A stretch of 64,000 nucleotides of DNA, taken from NCBI RefSeq assembly GCF_003264365.1, contig NZ_PYAK01000021.1:38732-102731 (forward strand), written 5' to 3'. This stretch comes from Micromonospora noduli (GTDB taxonomy: Bacteria; Actinomycetota; Actinomycetes; Mycobacteriales; Micromonosporaceae). The translations under genes were made by a program, and so were the position numbers. The notes under the pieces were generated by a model. It had not been told where the DNA came from, ran no database searches, and worked only from the letters and a program-made list of their open reading frames with translations. Shown piece after piece: positions 48,355-54,594 of this stretch (position 1 is its first letter; each line of letters starts with the position of its first letter).

Positions 48355-48801
48355 ATGAAGAACGGAACACGAATTGGTCTGGCGGTGAGCTTCGGCTACC
48401 TGCTGGGCCGTCGCCGCAAACTGCGTACCGCCCTCACCCTGGCCGCTGCGGTTGCCGCTGGCCGGGCCAGCCGGGACCCGGGCGGGCTGCTGAAGCGGGG
48501 CAGCGCGGCGCTTCAGTCGTCCCCCCAACTGAGCAACCTGAGCCGGCTCGGTGTGCCGTTGGTCAACGCCGGCCGGGCGGCCGCGACTGCGGCGGCCGGC
48601 AGCGGCGTCGACGCGCTCACGGGTCGCCTCCGCGGCTCCGCTGATGCCCTGCGTCGGCGCTCCGGCGACCAGCGCGGCGACGACAAGGGCCGCGACGCGG
48701 CGAACGACGGGAACGCGACGAACGATCAGGACGCGACGAACGACCAGGACGCGACGAACGATCAGGACAGCACGGCGGCCGGGCAGCGGCGGGGGAGGTG
48801 A
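48355..48801 (+). CDS. Gas-vesicle-associated protein, GvpY-like by position
   Basis: The 148-residue protein starts at ATG 48355 with AAGGAGA upstream. The first 90 residues contain 'RIGLAVSFGYLLGRRRKLRT' and 'ALTLAAAVAAGRASRDPGGL', a conserved GYLLGR motif followed by an Ala-rich helix. The C-terminal 45 residues are charged and disordered, with four 18-bp repeats that encode ATNDQD. Streptomyces gvp clusters have a similarly placed gvpY; the name here rests on position and the GYxxGR motif. It overlaps the SRPBCC gene region with no gap, so it belongs to the operon. Confidence 0.6.
   Translation: MKNGTRIGLAVSFGYLLGRRRKLRTALTLAAAVAAGRASRDPGGLLKRGSAALQSSPQLSNLSRLGVPLVNAGRAAATAAAGSGVDALTGRLRGSADALRRRSGDQRGDDKGRDAANDGNATNDQDATNDQDATNDQDSTAAGQRRGR
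48703..48774. repeat. Four 18-bp tandem repeats in the GvpY-like gene
   Basis: Units of the form AACGATCAGGACGCGACG repeat four times at 48703, 48721, 48739 and 48757, with a few substitutions. They encode N-D-Q-D-A-T in frame and extend the acidic C-terminal tail. Confidence 0.9.
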
Positions 48802-48803
48802 CC

Positions 48804-50018
48804 ATGGCGGGGAACACCAACGCGGGCGGCCTAGGCGACAAGCTCCGTGGCCAGTTGGCCGACGAGGTGCGCAACCTCGCCGGAGCGATAGGCGATCGTG
48901 CGGTGAGCGTGGTGACCGAGCGGATCACCGGCGCGACCGGCCGCCTCAGCGAGTACGCGCGCCAGGGCGGCGGCCCCGGTCTGATCGCCGCCGCCACCGG
49001 CGCACAGAAGCTGGCTGAGGGCGGGTCACCGGTGAAAGCGATGCTGCACGCCGGGGTGGCCGGCGGTAAGGAGAAGGTGATGTCAGCTCTCGGCCGCACG
49101 GGCGGCGGTAAGGGCGGCGGCAAGAAGAAGAAGGTCACCAACATCGTCGAGACGATCGAGGTCGGTGTGCCGGTACGGGCCGCGTACAACCAGTGGACGC
49201 AGTTCGGCGACTTCCCGAGCTTCATGAAGAAGGTCGAGAACGTCGACACCGACTCGGACGAGAAGCTGACCTGGAAGGCGCAGGTCTTCTGGTCGCATCG
49301 GACGTGGGAGTCGACAATCGTCCGTCAGGTGCCGGACAAGCTCATCCACTGGCGGTCGAAGGGCGAGAAGGGCTCGGTCGACGGCACCGTCAGCTTCCAC
49401 GAGGTCACCCCGGACCTGACCCGCATCCTGGTGGTGCTGGAGTACCACCCGCAGGGGCTCTTCGAGCACACCGGCAACCTGTGGCGCGCCCAGGGTCGGC
49501 GGGTGCGGCTGGAGTTGAAGCACTTCGTCCGGCATGTCATGACCGAGGTGGTGCTCGACCCGGACCAGGTCGAGGGCTGGCGCGGCGAGATCCGTGACTC
49601 CCAGGTGGTCAAGGACCACGAGACCGGCCTACGCGAGGAGCGGGAGCAACGCGAGCGGGGACAGGAGCAGCGAGGCGGGGCGCCGGCCGGCACCGAGGAC
49701 GACGAGTTCGCCGAGGACGAGCAGGCCGAGGAGGAACCGCGCCGCCGGCCTGGCGGGCGACTGCGCCAGCGTCCGCGACGGCGACCGGTCGAGCCGGAGT
49801 ACGAGGAGGAGTACGAGGCATCCGACGACGGCTACGACGAGGGGTACGCGGACGAACCCGACGAGGAGCCTCCGCCGCCGCCCCGACGTCGTGCGCCGGA
49901 GCGGGCCCGCCGGCCTCAGCCCCGGGAGGAGCCGCAACGACCTCGTCCGCCTGTCCGACGTGGACCCGAGCCGCCGCGCCGGCCCGTGGTGCGCCGCCGC
50001 CGCGAGGAGGACGAGTGA
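48804..50018 (+). CDS. SRPBCC (polyketide cyclase/START-like) protein, GvpZ-like
   Basis: The 404-residue protein has three parts. Residues ~1-110 are helical and Ala/Gly-rich. An SRPBCC domain spans ~113-250 ('TIEVGVPVRAAYNQWTQFGD', 'FPSFMKKVENVDTDSDEKLT', 'IVRQVPDKLIHWRSKGEKGS', 'TRILVVLEYHPQGLFEHTGN'), a hydrophobic-ligand-binding fold. The last ~130 residues are disordered, first acidic (EDDEFAEDEQAEEEPRRRPG) and then Arg/Pro-rich. Actinomycete gvp operons carry such a gene (gvpZ in Streptomyces). ATG 48804 has GGGGGAGG at the right distance. It may chaperone or coat the vesicles; the role is unproven. Confidence 0.75.
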   Translation: MAGNTNAGGLGDKLRGQLADEVRNLAGAIGDRAVSVVTERITGATGRLSEYARQGGGPGLIAAATGAQKLAEGGSPVKAMLHAGVAGGKEKVMSALGRTGGGKGGGKKKKVTNIVETIEVGVPVRAAYNQWTQFGDFPSFMKKVENVDTDSDEKLTWKAQVFWSHRTWESTIVRQVPDKLIHWRSKGEKGSVDGTVSFHEVTPDLTRILVVLEYHPQGLFEHTGNLWRAQGRRVRLELKHFVRHVMTEVVLDPDQVEGWRGEIRDSQVVKDHETGLREEREQRERGQEQRGGAPAGTEDDEFAEDEQAEEEPRRRPGGRLRQRPRRRPVEPEYEEEYEASDDGYDEGYADEPDEEPPPPPRRRAPERARRPQPREEPQRPRPPVRRGPEPPRRPVVRRRREEDE

Positions 50019-50386
50019 CGCTGGCCGCTGGCGATGCCGCCGCCGGCGGAGCCCTGGAACGCGTGGGCTCCGCTGGCGGGCTCGCCGACGTGGTGGAGAC
50101 GGTGCTCGACAAGGGTGTGGTGATCGACGCGCAGGTGACGGTCGGGGTCGTCGGCATCCCCCTGGTGGAGATCAACGCCCGGGTGGTGGTGGCGAGCATC
50201 GAGACGTACCTACGGTTCGCCGAGGCAGTTGACCGTCTGGACCTCGCCCCGGCCGAGGGCGAGGGGCTGGCCGGTCTCGTCGGTGGTGTGACCGGCGCGG
50301 TCCGGGACGTCACCGGGTCGGTCCGAGACGTCACCGGCGCGGTCGGCGACGCCACCGGCAACGTGCGGGACCTTGGGAGGAGCTGA
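50015..50386 (+). CDS. gvpA: Gas vesicle structural protein GvpA
   Basis: The 123-residue protein contains the GvpA core 'GGLADVVETVLDKGVVIDAQ' followed by 'VTVGVVGIPLVEINARVVVA' and SIETYLRFAEAV, the helix-strand-strand-helix unit that polymerises into the gas-vesicle ribs. The N-terminal ~20 residues and the C-terminal ~45 residues lie outside the core. The tail contains three 21-bp repeats (VRDVTGS, VRDVTGA, VGDATGN). The GTG start overlaps the SRPBCC stop. It is the only family member here with the 'SIETYLRFAEA' end, so it is the best candidate for the main shell protein. Confidence 0.85.
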   Translation: MTLAAGDAAAGGALERVGSAGGLADVVETVLDKGVVIDAQVTVGVVGIPLVEINARVVVASIETYLRFAEAVDRLDLAPAEGEGLAGLVGGVTGAVRDVTGSVRDVTGAVGDATGNVRDLGRS

Positions 50387-50387
50387 C

Positions 50388-51143
50388 ATGGCAGGGGAGA
50401 CGGGACTCTTCCTCTACGGGCTGGTGCCGGCGGACGTGGAGGCGACGCCCGACGCCGACGGGGTCGGCGAGCCGCCCGGCGAGGTGACCGTGGTCCGGCA
50501 CGGCGACCTCGGGGCCCTGGTCAGCGAGGTGCCGTTGGACACGCCGCTGGGCCGGTCGGCCGACCTTCGGGCGTACCAGGAACTGCTCGACGGGACAGCG
50601 GTCGTTGCGCCGGTCCTGCCGGTGCGGTTCGGCACCGTGGTCACCGGCCCGGACGCGGTGCTCGACCTGCTGCGACCACACCACGACCGGTTCGCCGCCG
50701 CGCTCGCCGAGTTGGAGGGCACTGTGCAGTACGTCGTGCAGGGCCGTTTCGAGGAGCCGGCGTTGCTGCGCGTCATCCTCGACGAGAACCCGGCCGCCGC
50801 CCGGCTCGCCGAGCAGGTGCGTGGCCGGACCGAGGCGGCCAGCCGGGAGCCCCGGATCCGGCTCGGGGAGCTGATCAGCCAGGCGGTGGAGCTGCGCCGC
50901 GAGGCGGAGAACCGACGGCTGCTCGACACGACGGCCGAGTATGTCGTCTCTACGCGGCTGCGCCCGCCCAACCACGAGATGGACGCGGCCCACGTGGCAC
51001 TTCTGGTGGACAGCAACAAGGAGGACGCCCTGGTCGACGTGCTGGAGGAGTACGCGCAGGATCGCCGGGGCCTGCTGCGGATGCGGCTGCTCGGGCCGCT
51101 CGCCCCGTACGACTTCGTCGACGCGCACCAGCTGGCGGGCTGA
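50388..51143 (+). CDS. gvpF: Gas vesicle protein GvpF
   Basis: The 251-residue protein belongs to the GvpF/GvpL family. It starts 'GLFLYGLVPADVEATPDADG', contains 'VVAPVLPVRFGTVVTGPDAV' (the conserved P-V-R-F-G-T motif) and 'EYVVSTRLRPPNHEMDAAHV', and ends 'LRMRLLGPLAPYDFVDAH' (the G-P-x-x-P-Y-x-F motif). GvpF is a minor component needed for early assembly and touches the air-facing side of GvpA. GGGAGGAG precedes the ATG, one base after the gvpA stop. A second family member (gvpL) lies at 52122. Confidence 0.92.
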   Translation: MAGETGLFLYGLVPADVEATPDADGVGEPPGEVTVVRHGDLGALVSEVPLDTPLGRSADLRAYQELLDGTAVVAPVLPVRFGTVVTGPDAVLDLLRPHHDRFAAALAELEGTVQYVVQGRFEEPALLRVILDENPAAARLAEQVRGRTEAASREPRIRLGELISQAVELRREAENRRLLDTTAEYVVSTRLRPPNHEMDAAHVALLVDSNKEDALVDVLEEYAQDRRGLLRMRLLGPLAPYDFVDAHQLAG

Positions 51144-51146
51144 CCG

Positions 51147-51467
51147 ATGGACCTGCTCTGGGCGCTGCTGACCTTGCCGTACGCGCCGGTGCGCGGGCTG
51201 ACCGCGGTGGTCGGGGTGGTGGCCCGGGAAGCGGAGGCGCGACAGCGGAACCCGGTGAACATCCGGCGCGAGCTGGAGGCGTTGGACGCGGCGGCGGCAG
51301 CCGGCGAGCTCAGTGCCGAGGAACGCGACCGGGCCGAGCAGCGGGTGCTGGACCGGCTCACCGGGGGTGCGGGCCAGGCCGGTGAGCGGCCACGTCCGCG
51401 CCGGCAGCGCCCGGCCCGCCAGGAAGGAGTGCGCCATGACCGACGGCGACCGCGCCCGGCGACGTGA
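51147..51467 (+). CDS. gvpG: Gas vesicle protein GvpG
   Basis: The 106-residue protein begins 'MDLLWALLTLPYAPVRGLTA' and continues 'IRRELEALDAAAAAGELSAE', the pattern of GvpG: a hydrophobic start, then a coiled helix with the L-x-x-L-D-x-x-x-x-x-G-E element. The Arg/Pro-rich C-terminus overlaps gvpO by 32 bp. GvpG is an assembly factor that binds GvpF/L-type proteins. It lies three bases after the gvpF stop. Confidence 0.9.
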   Translation: MDLLWALLTLPYAPVRGLTAVVGVVAREAEARQRNPVNIRRELEALDAAAAAGELSAEERDRAEQRVLDRLTGGAGQAGERPRPRRQRPARQEGVRHDRRRPRPAT

Positions 51468-51765
51468 TCCGACCGTCGACGGTTACTCCGACGAGGAGTA
51501 CGTCGAGCCGGTGTCGGCGGCCGAGGCTGCCCGGGCGGGGCTGCGGCAACTCGTCGAGCTGACCGGTCGCGAGCCTTCGGTGACCACGTCGCTGGAGGCC
51601 ACCGAGGACGGCTGGCTGGTCGGGGTGGAGGTGGTGGAGGCACGCCGGATCCCCAACTCCATCGACCTGCTCGGCCTGTACGAGGTGGAGCTGGACGTCG
51701 AGGGGAACCTGCTCGGTTATCGGCGGCTGCGGCGCTACCAGCGCGGGAAGAGTGAGGTGGATTGA
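51436..51765 (+). CDS. gvpO: Gas vesicle protein GvpO
   Basis: The 109-residue protein has an acidic N-terminus and the GvpO core 'AAEAARAGLRQLVELTGREP', 'GWLVGVEVVEARRIPNSIDL' and 'YEVELDVEGNLLGYRRLRRY'. The E-x-x-R-I-P-x-S-x-D-L-L-x-x-Y-E-V motif is diagnostic. GvpO is needed for vesicle formation in actinomycetes and haloarchaea and may regulate expression. ATG 51436 has AAGGAG upstream and lies inside the end of gvpG, so translation is coupled. Confidence 0.93.
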   Translation: MTDGDRARRRDPTVDGYSDEEYVEPVSAAEAARAGLRQLVELTGREPSVTTSLEATEDGWLVGVEVVEARRIPNSIDLLGLYEVELDVEGNLLGYRRLRRYQRGKSEVD

Positions 51766-51766
51766 G

Positions 51767-52138
51767 ATGACCGCTGCGCAGCCGCCGCCGGTGGTGCAGA
51801 ACTCCGGCCAGGTCCTGCCCGCCGGCCATGAGCCGGCGAACCTGGGCGACATCCTGGAGCGGGTGCTCGACCGGGGCATCGTGATCGCCGGGGACATCCG
51901 GGTGAGCCTGCTCGATATCGAGCTGCTGACGTTGAAGCTGCGACTGGTCATCGCCTCGGTCGACACCGCACGTCAGATCGGCATCGACTGGTGGGAGCAC
52001 GACCCGTGGCTCAGCTCGCGGGCCCGTCCGCCGGTGGAGTTGGAACCGCGTGACCCGGCGCAGGTTGAGGTGGAGCGACGGTCCCGGGCGCTACGTCGCG
52101 ATGCCGAAGTGGAGGAGTGGGATGGGTTCGACGGCTGA
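51767..52138 (+). CDS. gvpJ: Gas vesicle protein GvpJ (GvpA-like minor protein)
   Basis: The 123-residue protein has a GvpA-family core: 'NLGDILERVLDRGIVIAGDI', then 'RVSLLDIELLTLKLRLVIAS' and VDTARQIGIDWW. The GDIRVSLLDIELL strand and the IDWW end mark GvpJ/GvpM-type minor proteins rather than GvpA. An acidic-basic tail (VELEPRDPAQVEVERRSRAL) follows. It nucleates or widens the vesicle cone in known systems. The ATG is one base after the gvpO stop, and the 3' end overlaps gvpL by 17 bp. Confidence 0.88.
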   Translation: MTAAQPPPVVQNSGQVLPAGHEPANLGDILERVLDRGIVIAGDIRVSLLDIELLTLKLRLVIASVDTARQIGIDWWEHDPWLSSRARPPVELEPRDPAQVEVERRSRALRRDAEVEEWDGFDG

Positions 52139-52949
52139 GGTGACCATGCAACGTCCTGCCCCGGTCGCCGGGGCCTGGCTGCACGGCGTGGTTCGGAACA
52201 TCGAGCCGGTGGCGTTGGCGATGATCGTCGGGATGGACGGTGGCCCGGTCCGCGCGGTGCCCGCCGCTGGGCTGATCGCCGTGGTCAGCGCCGCGCCGCT
52301 GAACGAGTACGGCGAGGAGTCGCTGCGCCGCAACCTGGAGGACCTGGTCTGGTTGGAGCGCGCGGCTCGGGCGCACCATGCCGTGGTCGAGACGTTGGCT
52401 CGCCGGGGGCCGGTGGTACCGGCCCGGCTCGCCACAGTGCACAGCGGCGACGACGGGGTGGCCGCCTCTCTCGCCGCCCGGCGCGCCGAACTGGTCGCCA
52501 CCCTGGACCGGCTGACCGGGCGCGGCGAGTGGGGCGTGAAGGGTTACCTGGTGCCGGGTGCCGCCAGCGTGAACGCCGAGGCGGCGAGCGCCGGCGGGGT
52601 GGGGACGGCGTACCTCCGTCGCAGACGTGCCCAGTTGACCGCCCGGGAGGAACACCAGCAGGTCGCGAGCGCCGCCGCGGACGCGGTGCACGCCGCCCTC
52701 TGCGACGTTGCCGTGGCAGGCCGCCGGCACGCCCCACAGGACCGGAGGCTCTCGGGTGCGCCCACGCCGATGGTGCTCAACGGGGCGTACCTGGTCGATG
52801 TCACGGAGTTGTCCCGCTTTACCGACCTGCTCGGACAGCTGGGTGGCCGGCACCCGGGGGTTCGGCTGGAGTTGACCGGCCCGTGGCCGGCGTACTCCTT
52901 CGTGGCGGATCGGCCGGATCCCGACGGCGCCGTCGGGGAGTCGCGGTGA
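52122..52949 (+). CDS. gvpL: Gas vesicle protein GvpL
   Basis: This second GvpF/L family protein has about 275 residues. It contains 'WLHGVVRNIEPVALAMIVGM', then 'VVPARLATVHSGDDGVAASL' (the P-V-R-F-G-T region in degenerate form) and ends 'RLELTGPWPAYSFVADRPD', matching the G-P-W-P-x-Y-x-F motif. ATG 52122 has GGAGGAG five bases upstream and overlaps gvpJ; ATG 52146 with GAGG upstream is equally possible. GvpL binds the other accessory proteins during assembly. Confidence 0.88.
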   Translation: MGSTAEVTMQRPAPVAGAWLHGVVRNIEPVALAMIVGMDGGPVRAVPAAGLIAVVSAAPLNEYGEESLRRNLEDLVWLERAARAHHAVVETLARRGPVVPARLATVHSGDDGVAASLAARRAELVATLDRLTGRGEWGVKGYLVPGAASVNAEAASAGGVGTAYLRRRRAQLTAREEHQQVASAAADAVHAALCDVAVAGRRHAPQDRRLSGAPTPMVLNGAYLVDVTELSRFTDLLGQLGGRHPGVRLELTGPWPAYSFVADRPDPDGAVGESR

Positions 52950-53158
52950 CCGCAGTCCTCGCGCCGAACAGCGCTGACGATTCGCTGGCCTACCGGCCGG
53001 TTGCCCTCGTCGACCTGCTCGACCGGGTGCTCGCCACGGGGGTGGTGATCAGCGGTGACATCACGCTGTCCATCGCCGACGTCGACCTGGTCCGGATCTC
53101 GCTGCGCGCGTTGGTCGCCTCGGTCGGCGCGCTGGCCTCGCCGGAGAACACCGGATGA
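52946..53158 (+). CDS. gvpS: Gas vesicle protein GvpS (short GvpA-like)
   Basis: The 70-residue protein starts at a GTG that overlaps the gvpL stop (GTGA). Its core 'VALVDLLDRVLATGVVISGD', ITLSIADVDLVRISLRALVA and SVGAL is the shortest GvpA-like module of the cluster. It matches GvpS of Streptomyces by size, sequence style and position between gvpL and gvpK. It was found from the start/stop overlap. Confidence 0.88.
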   Translation: MTAVLAPNSADDSLAYRPVALVDLLDRVLATGVVISGDITLSIADVDLVRISLRALVASVGALASPENTG

Positions 53159-53508
53159 CCGGGCGGGACGAGGCCGCGGAGCTGGCCGCTGCACTGGGCG
53201 CCCAGTCGTGGCTGCCACCCCGGGTCACCCCGCTGGACCGTCGGATCGCGGTGGACCGTGACTCGGTCGAGCGAGGCCTGGCCAGCCTGGTGCTCACCGT
53301 CGTCGAGCTGCTGCGGCAACTGATGGAACGGCAGGCCCTACGCCGGGTCGATCTTGGTGACCTCTCCGAGGAGCAGATCGAGCGCATCGGGGTGACGCTG
53401 ATGGCGCTGGAGGAGCAGATGACGGGGCTGCGCGAGCACTTCGGCCTGGCTCCGGAGGACCTGAACGTGGACCTCGGCCCACTTGGCCCGCTGCTTCCTA
53501 CCGACTGA
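53155..53508 (+). CDS. gvpK: Gas vesicle protein GvpK
   Basis: The 117-residue protein carries the GvpK pattern 'RIAVDRDSVERGLASLVLTV', VELLRQLMERQALRRVDLGD and 'LSEEQIERIGVTLMALEEQM', with 'FGLAPEDLNVDLGPLGPLL' at the end. The ATG overlaps the gvpS stop. It is the last gene of the operon; the next gene is convergent, and a weak inverted repeat (53529-53535/53552-53558) lies between the two. The cluster has no gvpN, as in other actinomycete clusters. Confidence 0.94.
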   Translation: MTGRDEAAELAAALGAQSWLPPRVTPLDRRIAVDRDSVERGLASLVLTVVELLRQLMERQALRRVDLGDLSEEQIERIGVTLMALEEQMTGLREHFGLAPEDLNVDLGPLGPLLPTD

Positions 53509-53568
53509 CCGTGCCCGCACCGGCCAGCCGGCGGCAACCCCTGCGATGGTCGCCGCCGACCGCCTGGG

Positions 53569-54501
53569 TCAGGCCGGCAGCCGAACGATGTCGTAGTCGG
53601 TGCTCGGCGTCGACTCCACGTCGAACCGGCCGTTGACCACGTACAACGCCGAGCCGAGCAGGTCGCCGGTGGCCGGCGAACGCAGCTGCGGGCCGGTGAT
53701 CTCCCGCTGCACCACCCCGGCGGTGTAGCCGGCGTTCATCCGGACCACCGCGATGACGTTGGTCAGGTTCCGGATCACATAGAGAGTGCGACCGCGCAGC
53801 ACCAGCCCGTCGGCCCGTTCCACCGAGTAGCCCCCGAGGTCGACGAGGCGACTGCCGCCGGTACGCGGGTCGACGCGTACGAGCTGACCGGTCAGCATCT
53901 GCGCGACCAGCAGATCGCCGTCCGGCAGTGCCACGATCCCGTTGTGGTAGACGTCCGGAGTGGCGGCCGGACCGCTGAGCTGCAGCACCCGGAAGGCGGT
54001 GGGGGCCGGAAGGCGACCACCCGGGCCCAGGGGCACCACGTACAGCACCTGCCGCGCGGAGTCGGTGAAGTAGACCGCTCGCTGGGTGATCACGAGGTCG
54101 TTGACGTAGCTGCCCGGGACATCGGTGAACTGGTAGTGGGCCAGCTTGGTGCCGGTCTCCGCGTCGTACACGCTCGCGCCCCCGCCGGAGAAGTCGGCGG
54201 TCCAGAGCCGGCCCTGCGGGTCGAGCTTGAGGCCCGCCTTGTCGGTGCCGGGTGTGCCGGGGATCAGCACCGAGCCGCGTCCGGTGCGTAAGTCACCCCG
54301 CCACACGGCACCGTCAAGAATGGATCCCACGAACACTGTGGTGCCACGACCGATCGTCAGTCCTTCCGGAGTGAACCCGTTCGGCAGCGCGATCCGGGCG
54401 GGGAACGGCTTCGCCGGATGAGCCGCCGCCGGTGCGCCGACCGAGACCACCGTCGCCGCCGCCACGAGGGGGACGATGAGAAGAGAGAGCAACTTGCGCA
54501 A
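53569..54501 (-). CDS. Secreted beta-propeller (SMP-30/gluconolactonase-like) protein
   Basis: The 310-residue protein starts at TTG 54501 with AGGTGG six bases upstream. A signal peptide (RKLLSLLIVPLVAAATVVSV) ends near PAAAHP. The mature part is a run of about six propeller blades: 'ALPNGFTPEGLTIGRGTTVF', 'GLKLDPQGRLWTADFSGGGA', 'VNDLVITQRAVYFTDSARQV', 'HNGIVALPDGDLLVAQMLTG'. Acidic and Asn residues at blade ends (E47, N in VNDL, N in HNGI) could hold a metal as in SMP-30 lactonases. Activity is unproven; a secreted lactonase or binding protein is likely. Confidence 0.85.
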   Translation of the reverse strand: MRKLLSLLIVPLVAAATVVSVGAPAAAHPAKPFPARIALPNGFTPEGLTIGRGTTVFVGSILDGAVWRGDLRTGRGSVLIPGTPGTDKAGLKLDPQGRLWTADFSGGGASVYDAETGTKLAHYQFTDVPGSYVNDLVITQRAVYFTDSARQVLYVVPLGPGGRLPAPTAFRVLQLSGPAATPDVYHNGIVALPDGDLLVAQMLTGQLVRVDPRTGGSRLVDLGGYSVERADGLVLRGRTLYVIRNLTNVIAVVRMNAGYTAGVVQREITGPQLRSPATGDLLGSALYVVNGRFDVESTPSTDYDIVRLPA

Positions 54502-54594
54502 GGAACACCACCTGACGTCGCAGTGGATAACTCCACTGAGGAATGTGACGCCTTAGGAACGCCCTGGGCGCGACGAAAGGTTGTCCTGTTCTGA

